Shown here: positions 57,120 to 64,000 of the stretch, piece by piece
Layout of the letters: every line of letters begins with the position of its first letter
How positions within the stretch are numbered: the first letter of the stretch is position 1
Source: an uncultured Prevotellaceae bacterium
GTDB lineage: Bacteria > Bacteroidota > Bacteroidia > Bacteroidales > Bacteroidaceae
DNA: 64,000 nucleotides
Reading direction: 5' to 3'
NCBI GenBank assembly: GCA_937898415.1
Contig: CALDLA010000051.1
Span: 22,219-86,218, forward strand
Notes under the pieces: generated by a model
The model's input: the letters and a program-made list of their open reading frames with translations, nothing else
The model's database searches: none
What the model was told of the DNA's origin: nothing
Made by a program: the position numbers and the translations under genes

Positions 57120-58250
57120 ATGGTTGAAATACGTAAAGTTTCTACGAAACGAGAGCTTAAGCAGTTCATACAATTCTTCTACGACCTTTACCGCGATTGC
57201 GATAAGGCCGTTCCCTATCTGTTCTTCGACGAGATGGCCACCTTGCGATGCGACAAGAACCCGTCGTTCGAGTGTTGCGAGGCCGACTACTTCCTGGCCT
57301 ATAAAGACGGTAAGATAGTGGGCCGCGTGGCAGCCATCATCAACCGCCGCGCCAACGAGCAGTGGAAGGTGCAGCAGGTACGCTTCGGCTGGTTCGACTT
57401 CATCGACGATGATGAGGTGAGCAAGGCGCTGTTGGACACCGTCGCACAATGGGGACGTGAGCGGGGCATGACCGAGATGGCCGGACCGTTAGGATTCATC
57501 GACACCGACCGTGAAGGAATGCTGGTGGAGGGCTTCGACGAGTTGACGACGATGTACATCAACTACAACTATCCCTACTACGCCGACCACATAGCCCGCT
57601 ACGGCGGATTCGAGAAGGACAACGACTACGTGGAAATAAAAGTCAAGATACCGCAGGACGACAACTTCAAGTTCCACAAGATAGCGGAAATCGTGAAGCT
57701 GCGCTACGGCCTGCGGGTGCATAAGTTCACGCGCAGCGAACTGCTCAGCGGTGGCTACGGACGCAAGGTCTTCGAACTGTTGAACGCCACCTACAAAGAC
57801 CTTTACGGCTTCAGCCAGTTGTCAGAACGGCAGGTTGACAAGCTGGTGAACGACTACATCAAGATAGCCGACCTGAACCTGGTCACTGCCGTGATGGACG
57901 GCGACAAGATGATTGGCTTCGGCGTAACATTCCCCTCATTCAGCCGAGCACTTCAGAAGACGCGGGACGGACGGCTGTTCCCCTTCGGCTGGTGGCACCT
58001 GATGAAGACGCTGAAGAAGCATAACACCGACACCGTTGACCTGCTGCTGATAGGCGTACTGCCCGAGTACCGTACCAAGGGTGCCAACGCCCTGATTTTC
58101 GACGACCTCATCCATCAGTTCCAGCGTTACGGTTTCGTCTGGGCTGACGCGATGCCCATGATGGAGCGTAACGAGAAGGTGCTGGCACAGTGGCAGTATC
58201 TGGACAGCCACATACATCGCCGTCACCGCTGTTTCCGTAAGAACCTGTAA
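57120..58250 (+). CDS. GNAT-like N-acetyltransferase
   Basis: 376 residues. An N-terminal acceptor-like half ('LKQFIQFFYDLYRDCDKAVP', 'YFLAYKDGKIVGRVAAIINR') and a C-terminal GNAT-type half in which 'LLLIGVLPEYRTKGANALIF' is the acetyl-CoA-binding strand-loop. Two GNAT domains are likely. Its substrate is unknown. The stop overlaps the comEC start (TAATG), so the genes are coupled. Confidence 0.8.
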   Translation: MVEIRKVSTKRELKQFIQFFYDLYRDCDKAVPYLFFDEMATLRCDKNPSFECCEADYFLAYKDGKIVGRVAAIINRRANEQWKVQQVRFGWFDFIDDDEVSKALLDTVAQWGRERGMTEMAGPLGFIDTDREGMLVEGFDELTTMYINYNYPYYADHIARYGGFEKDNDYVEIKVKIPQDDNFKFHKIAEIVKLRYGLRVHKFTRSELLSGGYGRKVFELLNATYKDLYGFSQLSERQVDKLVNDYIKIADLNLVTAVMDGDKMIGFGVTFPSFSRALQKTRDGRLFPFGWWHLMKTLKKHNTDTVDLLLIGVLPEYRTKGANALIFDDLIHQFQRYGFVWADAMPMMERNEKVLAQWQYLDSHIHRRHRCFRKNL

Positions 58251-59722
58251 TGCAGCGCCTGTCTTCCTCAGCACCGTTAGCGGGACCTGCTGCTGCCTTG
58301 GTCGTCGGTATTATTCTTGGCGACACTTGGCCGACGGCGATTCCCTGGTGGGGTGTGCTGTTGACGATGATGGTCATCATGTTGCTGCTATACCGTTGGA
58401 GCGGGCTGCAGTCTGTTTCCATCCTGTTGGCTTTGGCCGCCTTAGGAGCCGTCCGCTCCTCGTTCGTCCGTCAGCAGCACGAACAGGTAGCCTGGCCTGA
58501 CGGTAAGGTACGTTACGAAGCTGTCATTGCCTCGGAGGTAACAGAGAAAACCAAGACGATGGGAATGGATATTATCTTGATCAACAACGGCAGTCGCCTG
58601 AAGTGCTACGTGGCGAAAGACGACCGCAGCCGCCAGTTGCAGATTGGCGACCGCCTGCAGCTCAGTTCCACCATCAGCAAGAACAGCGAGTGGCACTTCG
58701 GCTCATTCGACTACCGCCGCTACCTGGAAGTTCACGGATTCACGGGTCAGACCTTTGTCTGGGCCGACGATTGGCTGCGGCTGCCTAACTCCTGGCAGGG
58801 ACTGTCGCTGTGGCAACGGGCCAGGCTACGGTTCCTCTGTTATCGCCACACCCTGCTGCAACGCTACCGCCAGATGGGAGCCGACGGCGACGAATACGCC
58901 GTGCTGGCAGCGATGACCTTAGGCGACAAGTCGGCGATGACTCAGGAGTTGCGTGACATCTATGCCGTCAGCGGAGCCTCCCACGTGCTGGCCCTCAGCG
59001 GTCTGCACTTAGGCATCATCTATATGCTGTTATCGCTGCTCGTCGTCAGACGCCGTTTCCGGGTTATCACCCAGCTGTTGGCGGTCGCGGCCATCTGGGC
59101 GTTTGTCCTGTTAGTGGGACTACCGGCCAGCGTCGTCCGCTCGGCAGTCATGATCAGCGCCTATGCGCTGGTGTCGTTGGCGGGGCATCGCCGTATGTCG
59201 CTCAACGCATTGGCCTTAGCGGCGTTGTGCATCCTAATGGTTAATCCCGACTGTCTGTTCGATGTAGGTTTCCAGCTCTCCTTCGCGGCCATGCTGGCCA
59301 TCCTGCTGTTGCTGCCGCTGGTCGACAAGAAAAGTATCCGGCAGTTTCTGTTCGATCGTCCCCTGTTGCGCTGGCTGTGGGGCCTGACCACCGTCTCGCT
59401 GGCTGCCCAGGTGGGCGTTGCCCCGCTCATCGCCTATTACTTCGGGCGGTTCTCCACTTACTTCCTGCTGACCAACTTCATCGTCATCCCTGCCGCTACG
59501 GCTATCCTCTGTCTGGCCCTTTTGGCCCTGTTGCTGCCCGCTACGGGCGTGCTGCTGTTGCAGGTCACCGCCTGGCTCAACGCCGCCCTGACGCTGATTG
59601 CCTCCCAGCTGCCCCTTGCCAGCATCGAGGGCCTGCGCCCCTCAGCCCTGCAAACGGCTATGGTCTATGTCATCATCGTTTCCGCGTACCTTATAATCAT
59701 TAGATATGATAAGTCTGTTTGA
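58250..59722 (+). CDS. comEC: ComEC/Rec2-family DNA-uptake channel, membrane part
   Basis: 490 residues. N-terminal DUF4131-type segment with two or three helices and a soluble OB-like part (about 75-165), then the Competence domain: 'AVLAAMTLGDKSAMTQELRD', 'SGASHVLALSGLHLGIIYML', 'VGFQLSFAAMLAILLLLPLV' and about eight helices. The C-terminal metallo-beta-lactamase domain of B. subtilis ComEC is absent, as in many Bacteroidota. ComEC passes single-stranded DNA through the inner membrane. It overlaps GNAT by one base and mntP by 17 bp. Confidence 0.9.
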   Translation: MQRLSSSAPLAGPAAALVVGIILGDTWPTAIPWWGVLLTMMVIMLLLYRWSGLQSVSILLALAALGAVRSSFVRQQHEQVAWPDGKVRYEAVIASEVTEKTKTMGMDIILINNGSRLKCYVAKDDRSRQLQIGDRLQLSSTISKNSEWHFGSFDYRRYLEVHGFTGQTFVWADDWLRLPNSWQGLSLWQRARLRFLCYRHTLLQRYRQMGADGDEYAVLAAMTLGDKSAMTQELRDIYAVSGASHVLALSGLHLGIIYMLLSLLVVRRRFRVITQLLAVAAIWAFVLLVGLPASVVRSAVMISAYALVSLAGHRRMSLNALALAALCILMVNPDCLFDVGFQLSFAAMLAILLLLPLVDKKSIRQFLFDRPLLRWLWGLTTVSLAAQVGVAPLIAYYFGRFSTYFLLTNFIVIPAATAILCLALLALLLPATGVLLLQVTAWLNAALTLIASQLPLASIEGLRPSALQTAMVYVIIVSAYLIIIRYDKSV

Positions 59723-60284
59723 CCTTCTGTTATTGTCCGTAGCGCTGGCTATGGACTGTTTCACGGTAAGCATCATGAGCGGCGTCATCCTGCGCCACCG
59801 TCTCTGTGCCGCCATCCTGCGCATGGCCCTGCTGTTCGGCATCTTTCAGGCGCTGATGCCGCTCCTGGGGTGGGCCGGTACAGCCCATTTCAGCAAGTAC
59901 TTGGAGGCCGTCGACCATTGGATAGCCTTCGGCATGCTGGCCTTCATCGGCGGTAAGATGATCTGGGAGTCGTTCGGCGATGACGACCATCAGACGTTCA
60001 ACCCCCTGTCGCTCCACACCCAGCTGCTCTTGGCTGTGGCCACCAGTATCGACGCGCTGGCCGTCGGCATCAGCATGGCCTGCTTAGGCTACGAACGCCT
60101 GTCGCAACTGACGGTGCCTCTCGTGATGATTGGCGTGGTGTCCGTCCTGTTCAGCGTGATGGGCTACCTGTTAGGCATCCGCTTCGGACAGGTCATCACC
60201 CGGCGGCTGAAGCCCGAACTCGCCGGTGGTCTCGTGCTGCTGTTCATTGGTATCAAAGTACTCGTTTCCCATCTTTTCGGTTAA
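59706..60284 (+). CDS. mntP: Manganese efflux pump MntP
   Basis: 192 residues, six helices. 'LLLSVALAMDCFTVSIMSGV' and 'ATSIDALAVGISMACLG' are the paired DxF/DA motifs that define MntP and its two-fold symmetry. It exports Mn2+ through the inner membrane. It starts inside the end of comEC, so a manganese riboswitch of its own is not likely here; expression would depend on the upstream operon. Confidence 0.93.
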   Translation: MISLFDLLLLSVALAMDCFTVSIMSGVILRHRLCAAILRMALLFGIFQALMPLLGWAGTAHFSKYLEAVDHWIAFGMLAFIGGKMIWESFGDDDHQTFNPLSLHTQLLLAVATSIDALAVGISMACLGYERLSQLTVPLVMIGVVSVLFSVMGYLLGIRFGQVITRRLKPELAGGLVLLFIGIKVLVSHLFG

Positions 60285-60337
60285 TGAAAAAATGGGTGCG
60301 TTGGCTTTGAAGAGTTTTATTTTATCGCCTTCTCAAT

Positions 60338-62194
60338 TTACTGCTCGATGTCCTTTAGTACTTCATCGTCGTAGCCGGATTGCTCCCATTGGCGGCGGCC
60401 ATTGCGGTCGTAGAGGTAGTACTGGGGAATGCCTGTTAAATTGGGAATTTGTTTCCAGATGTCATCCGTCACGCGATAGTGCAGGCCGGGAATGTTGGCC
60501 ACTTGTGCTGTCCATTTTCCAACAGGACTGGTTTCGTTGGTCAGGTAGACGAACACCACATCGCTATCCTTCAACTTCTTCTTCAGCGGCTCCATCGCTG
60601 TGATACCTATTCTGCAAGGTCCGCACCAAGTAGCCCAGAGGTCGATGAAGACGGCCTTGCCTGGATGCTGAGCCACGATGTGCTCAATGATTTTGTCGCC
60701 AGTCACGTCGGGGGTGGGCATCATGCGTTTCTGTGCATCTCGCTGAATCCGCTCCACAAGCAGACGGATGCTGTCGTTATACTCGCGGAGTGGCGTCTGG
60801 AACAGGGGATGAGCTGCCTTGATGGCGCTGTCGGTTAGCACTTCCAAGTTGTTCATCCGTTTTATCAGTTGGTCTTTGTAGTCTAGTGCTTTCAGCGTCT
60901 CGTACACCTCGCCTTGCCCCATTCCGTTGGCTTCAAGGTAAGGAATATGGTCAGTATGGGCTGGGAAATAGAAGGTGCGTCCGCCTTGATAAATCAGCAT
61001 GTCCTTGAAGTGAGGATCCACCAGCGTGTGGGTCTCTCTCAGGCGTCCCATCAGGCTATCGGCCCTATTTGCTCCCATCTTGTCCTTCATTGTTTTGGTA
61101 TAGTCGTTACGATAGCAGGCATACGTATCTTCTACCCAAATCTTCAGGAACTCCTTTTGACGGCGGGTGTAGTCGGGATGTCGGTCAAGCAGCTTCTGAA
61201 GGAACGCATCGAAGTTCTGCCACAGTTCTTCGCTCCACTCCGCAAAGGTCTCTTCTGCGGTACACTCGGGAATCACATCCTTGTGGAAATACGAGTACAT
61301 CAGTTCCTGGTTCTCCAACAGCACCTGATTGATGTCGCCGATGCTACCGCCCACCCGATAGGTGTCGCGCATCGTCATCTTTCCGTCGGCGATTTTATTG
61401 AAGCGGGCAGTCACGGCGGGCAGGTCAATGTCGAGCGTCAGTGTCTCGCCAGGAATCAGTACCAACGGGAACTGGGCGTTGACGTCCTTATCCACCAATC
61501 TGAAGCCGCGACCCGAGAAAAAAGGAAGCTGTCTGAGGTAATCGGGACAATGGTACACGATCACCGAGTCATCATCATTGGAACAACGGAAGGGCTTGCC
61601 CCAGAGGGTGCGCCAACCACTCGAATAGATGGTTCCTCCACCATGTACTCGGATGGTGGCCGACACCTCGCCAAGTCCCATCTTCAGCGGCTTCAGCGGC
61701 TGGCCGTCGTCAACGAACGGCTGATAGGCTGGCAGCAGCGAGGGATAGAGCCCTTCGCTGACCTTGATACCCTTGATTTCACGCTCTTTTCGGCCGTTCT
61801 TGCCGAGATAGTCAAACACCTCGGCACCCTTCGGCAGGGGCTCAAAGGTCATGATGAGTGAGTCGCGCTGTATGTTCTTATCAATATCCTTACCCAACTC
61901 AAACGGTTCTTCGGCCAGCACCTTCGCACCGTCGTGGGTGATGACGCGTCCGCTCTTGAAGGCAAGCGTATCACCATTGCAGACCAATCGTGCCTCGGCC
62001 ACATTCCAGCCGCCCCATTTGGCATTCACCACATGGAAATGCACGATAGTCGTTTTCTTCGTAAGCTCCACCTTCATGGGTTTCAATTCATACATCGCGG
62101 TGTTTGATACATACGCAGGCTGGTCAATGACCTTACTCTTTGCCTGTGCCGCAGTCGCCAGCACCAGCGCGCACATCATCAGGATTTTCTTCAT
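60338..62194 (-). CDS. Thioredoxin-domain (TlpA-like) periplasmic protein
   Basis: 618 residues. Signal peptide 1-18 ('MKKILMMCALVLATAAQA'). A long N-terminal beta-rich and helical region of unknown type (about 20-480) with a hydrophilic helical stretch 'WSEELWQNFDAFLQKLLDRH', then a TlpA domain with the redox WCGPC in 'VFIDLWATWCGPCRIGIT' and cis-Pro 'LTGIPQYYLYDRNGR'. It probably reduces or supplies thiols to exported proteins. The -7 box (TACCTTTG, plus 62220-62227) is 26 nt upstream of the start. Confidence 0.85.
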   Translation of the reverse strand: MKKILMMCALVLATAAQAKSKVIDQPAYVSNTAMYELKPMKVELTKKTTIVHFHVVNAKWGGWNVAEARLVCNGDTLAFKSGRVITHDGAKVLAEEPFELGKDIDKNIQRDSLIMTFEPLPKGAEVFDYLGKNGRKEREIKGIKVSEGLYPSLLPAYQPFVDDGQPLKPLKMGLGEVSATIRVHGGGTIYSSGWRTLWGKPFRCSNDDDSVIVYHCPDYLRQLPFFSGRGFRLVDKDVNAQFPLVLIPGETLTLDIDLPAVTARFNKIADGKMTMRDTYRVGGSIGDINQVLLENQELMYSYFHKDVIPECTAEETFAEWSEELWQNFDAFLQKLLDRHPDYTRRQKEFLKIWVEDTYACYRNDYTKTMKDKMGANRADSLMGRLRETHTLVDPHFKDMLIYQGGRTFYFPAHTDHIPYLEANGMGQGEVYETLKALDYKDQLIKRMNNLEVLTDSAIKAAHPLFQTPLREYNDSIRLLVERIQRDAQKRMMPTPDVTGDKIIEHIVAQHPGKAVFIDLWATWCGPCRIGITAMEPLKKKLKDSDVVFVYLTNETSPVGKWTAQVANIPGLHYRVTDDIWKQIPNLTGIPQYYLYDRNGRRQWEQSGYDDEVLKDIEQ

Positions 62195-62249
62195 TCTCGT
62201 TTTTTTAGGTTTTCTGTTGCAAAGGTACGAAAATCTCCTGAGATTCTAT

Positions 62250-62573
62250 TCATTTCTTCTTCTTTTTCGGCTTCGGTTCAGGCAGGGCCTTGCAGGTTTC
62301 GCGGACAAGGAGTGAGACGTAGTCGCGGTCATCGACATCAGCGATATAATAGTAGTCCTTGGCGCCATCGTAGGGCGGACGCATGTCGATGACGCGGAGT
62401 AAGGGGCGGACGGCCTCCGTAGGCTTCAGATAGAAACAGTCGTCGCAGATAAGCCCGAAGATTTTCCCGTCGCAGTAGATGCCGTAGTCGCCAAACATCT
62501 TTTTCGCCAAAATCTCGCCCGCACCACTACATTGGTCGGCGATATACTGTACAAAATCGGTATTACTTGCCAT
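62250..62573 (-). CDS. TfoX N-terminal domain protein
   Basis: 107 residues: 'GEILAKKMFGDYGIYCDGKI', 'FGLICDDCFYLKPTE', 'YYYIADVDDRDYVSLLVRET' follow the TfoX_N pattern. The C-terminus is a run of Lys/Pro. TfoX/Sxy induces competence in Gammaproteobacteria, but short TfoX-N proteins in other phyla have unknown roles. It lies 55 bp upstream of the TlpA-like gene on the same strand. Confidence 0.82.
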   Translation of the reverse strand: MASNTDFVQYIADQCSGAGEILAKKMFGDYGIYCDGKIFGLICDDCFYLKPTEAVRPLLRVIDMRPPYDGAKDYYYIADVDDRDYVSLLVRETCKALPEPKPKKKKK

Positions 62574-62981
62574 CGTTGTATATTTTACGTTAGTTTCCCT
62601 TCTTTTCGGTTAGAATAGTGCCTCCATTCACCTCGTTTGGAGCCTCCATCCGGGCCGTTTGGAGCCTCCATCCGGAGTGATACAGATACACATCTATACA
62701 CTTGTTTTTAGTAAATTTCTCACGCGTACCGTGTATGCGCGGTACGCGAGGACTCCTTAGAAAACATCTGTATCATCTGTATCTGTATTCCTCAGCCACC
62801 GTTCCATTTGAACAGGCTCCAGACGTTTGAGGAATCCGAGTGCAAAGATAATAAAAAATGAGGCCAAATGCAAGAAAACGGGCCAATTATTTTAATCCTG
62901 TCCAGATAATATGCTTTAAAAGTGACAAGAAGAACGTCCCCCCGATTCCTTTCTTGAGTCCTCGGTCACTTAACCTTCCGT

Positions 62982-63038
62982 TACCTACCGGGTAGAGGTC
63001 CGCTACCCGGCACCTACAGCCCCGCTACCCGGTAGGTA
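62982..63038. repeat. Inverted repeat of CTACCCGGTAG type
   Basis: TACCTACCGGGTAG (62982-62995) and its exact reverse complement (63025-63038), with a third half-copy CGCTACCCGG at 63001-63010 in the loop. Confidence 0.85.
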
Positions 63039-63106
63039 GCGGATGGTCATAAATATGTAAGAATTCTTTGTCATTTTCACTAAAATCACCCAACACGGGT
63101 ATATGC

Positions 63107-63176
63107 GGTTTATTCTTGTCGGTCTGTCGGTGACTACATATATATAGTGTCACCGACAGACCGACAAGAATAAACC
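63107..63176. repeat. Perfect 28-bp hairpin
   Basis: 63107-63134 and 63149-63176 are exact inverted copies; the 14-nt loop is TA-rich. No T-run follows on either strand, so it is not a standard terminator. Confidence 0.9.
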
Positions 63177-63280
63177 ATGTTCCCCGTGTCAAAACATTTT
63201 ACCGATTGACGGGTAGAAGAGACAAGTGAAACCTTCTTTTGATATTAACGACTATCTTTGATATTTCTCAACTTTCTTTC

Positions 63281-63937
63281 CTACTTATCAGGCATTACTG
63301 CCTCAACATTGTATGTTTTTTGATTATATCGGTAAGTAAAGCGAATCTTGGGTTGTTGTATTCCTGCTACACCAACAGTAACTGTATAGGCTTTGCTTTC
63401 GCCAGCAGCCACTTCCAATTCTGCTGATAGCAGATTGCTACTTTCTGCACCTGTAACCCCATTGATCAATTGTATTCCCGTCAGAGTGACGCTCTTGGTG
63501 CTGCCATTTGAAAAACGCCAACTCAACTGACCGCCACTACTGATACGTCCATTGATTGACGAATAGGCACCTCCTGCGAATGAAGCTGAAATGTTGTCCG
63601 TAACAAGATAGTCTTGAGAGTGGTCAATGGGACTTCCGCCTGCGTTTGGATTGGAGGTTACAGGGCGGATTGAATATCCACTTGCTCTACTATTCCCACC
63701 AATTATAATTAATTTTTTGTGTGTGCCGATATTATCACAAGCAATCCTTACGTTTCCATTATCAGCTAAAGTTGATGTATAATAATATGAAACTTTATTC
63801 AATTGTTCTAAATAGTCAATCTTATAACCTGATGCAGGCATAAAGATTGATTTCCCATTTGGTCCTATCACTTTAAAACCATTTGTGCCGTTTATTTGAG
63901 TCCATTCCCAAGTACATTTATCAATTAGTTCGCTCAT
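63281..63937 (-). CDS. FISUMP-domain protein, N-terminally truncated
   Basis: 218 residues. 'KCTWEWTQINGTNGFKVIGP', 'NGKSIFMPASGYK', 'YYYTSTLADNGNVRI' and 'SRASGYSIRPV' match the FISUMP-type domain that usually follows a signal peptide or lipobox in Bacteroidota surface proteins. Here the frame begins inside the domain: no signal peptide, and a stop (TAG) lies 2 codons upstream. The C-terminal half (about 105-218) is a beta-rich accessory domain. Either the gene is a 5'-truncated pseudogene or a frameshift separates it from an upstream part beyond the window. Confidence 0.6.
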   Translation of the reverse strand: MSELIDKCTWEWTQINGTNGFKVIGPNGKSIFMPASGYKIDYLEQLNKVSYYYTSTLADNGNVRIACDNIGTHKKLIIIGGNSRASGYSIRPVTSNPNAGGSPIDHSQDYLVTDNISASFAGGAYSSINGRISSGGQLSWRFSNGSTKSVTLTGIQLINGVTGAESSNLLSAELEVAAGESKAYTVTVGVAGIQQPKIRFTYRYNQKTYNVEAVMPDK

Positions 63938-64000
63938 TTCATTATAACCTAAATTCCGCAGTACTTTAGTTTAACTTTATTTATAAGTTCCTGAGCAACA

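Larger units (their letters stand above)
62574..63280. repeat. 700-bp non-coding region rich in repeats
   Basis: No gene. Elements: a direct repeat of 20 nt (62634-62653 and 62656-62675, identical); an inverted pair 62680-62690/62778-62788 around the hairpin 62723-62748 (CGCGTACCG/CGGTACGCG, 8-nt loop); the 62982-63038 inverted repeat; the 63107-63176 hairpin. The reason for such density is unknown. Confidence 0.8.

Noticed and set aside
59650..59706. yybP-ykoY manganese riboswitch before mntP
   Set aside because: mntP starts inside comEC, leaving no leader space.
60914..61861. 315-codon plus-strand ORF over the TlpA-like gene
   Set aside because: Antisense of a gene with signal peptide and WCGPC; no recognisable domain in the plus frame.

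Overview
The window reads as chromosomal DNA of a member of the Bacteroidales, most likely the Prevotellaceae. Supporting signs are the Bacteroidota -7 promoter box (TAnnTTTG) in front of most transcription units, a 'smalltalk' small protein next to an HU-type gene, DUF4294 and FISUMP-like proteins, a CTnDOT-style tyrosine integrase, and tRNAs without an encoded CCA. Species cannot be fixed from sequence alone. GC-rich housekeeping DNA (about 6.8-29.7 kb and 49.6-62.6 kb) is interrupted by AT-richer accessory DNA at 1-6.5 kb and 30.3-49.5 kb.

1-6.5 kb (accessory): zinc-ribbon membrane protein (5' cut by the window), GIY-YIG nuclease-like protein, BspA-type LRR and BNR-like fragments, gene debris, an IS110-family element whose structured 5' leader is a candidate bridge RNA, two excisionase-like HTH genes and a tyrosine integrase with the IntDOT-type Ser in place of catalytic Arg I. 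6.8-29.7 kb (core): pyridoxamine kinase, acyl-CoA ligase and RF2 (its C-terminus supplied by an inverted repeat), CYTH, VanZ-like, two tandem NSS transporters, a ComEA-like HhH protein, LicD, an HhH-beta-barrel fusion, DUF4294, an M28 peptidase lipoprotein, YifB/ComM, a thioredoxin-fold lipoprotein, a TPR/OmpA-like lipoprotein, tRNA-Leu(UAA), a vWA lipoprotein, an ECF sigma unit with an anti-sigma/beta-barrel fusion, smalltalk and an HU-like protein.

30.3-37.4 kb (defence operon): seven tightly packed genes ending at a strong terminator: Dam-like methyltransferase, single-domain MutH/Sau3AI-type nuclease, an HhH-GPD-like protein with a cysteine cluster, a DpnA-like second methyltransferase, two unknown proteins and a stand-alone ATP-cone protein. 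This is a GATC restriction-modification system of DpnII logic with four extra genes, and is the best candidate here for an undescribed system. 37.7-42.8 kb: mobile-element hypothetical, DUF3127 OB-fold, DUF3987 primase/helicase-like protein and companions. 43.1-49.5 kb: a plasmid-like module (NUMOD3-like peptide, Rep-like protein, small membrane/secreted proteins, XRE regulator, small serine recombinase, large serine recombinase) ending exactly in the 3' part of tRNA-Arg(CCU), which suggests integration at that tRNA.

49.6-64 kb (core): TerC-family protein carrying a 7-nt tandem repeat in its coding region, GDSL hydrolase, MetRS, barrel protein and lipoprotein, HAD phosphatase, cytidylate-kinase-like, GNAT and ComEC genes, MntP, TlpA-like and TfoX-like proteins, then a 700-bp stretch full of hairpins, and a truncated FISUMP-domain gene. 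Competence-linked families (ComEA-like HhH, HhH-barrel, ComM, ComEC, TfoX-N) recur across the core parts. Short arrays of 7-nt units occur at four separate places.
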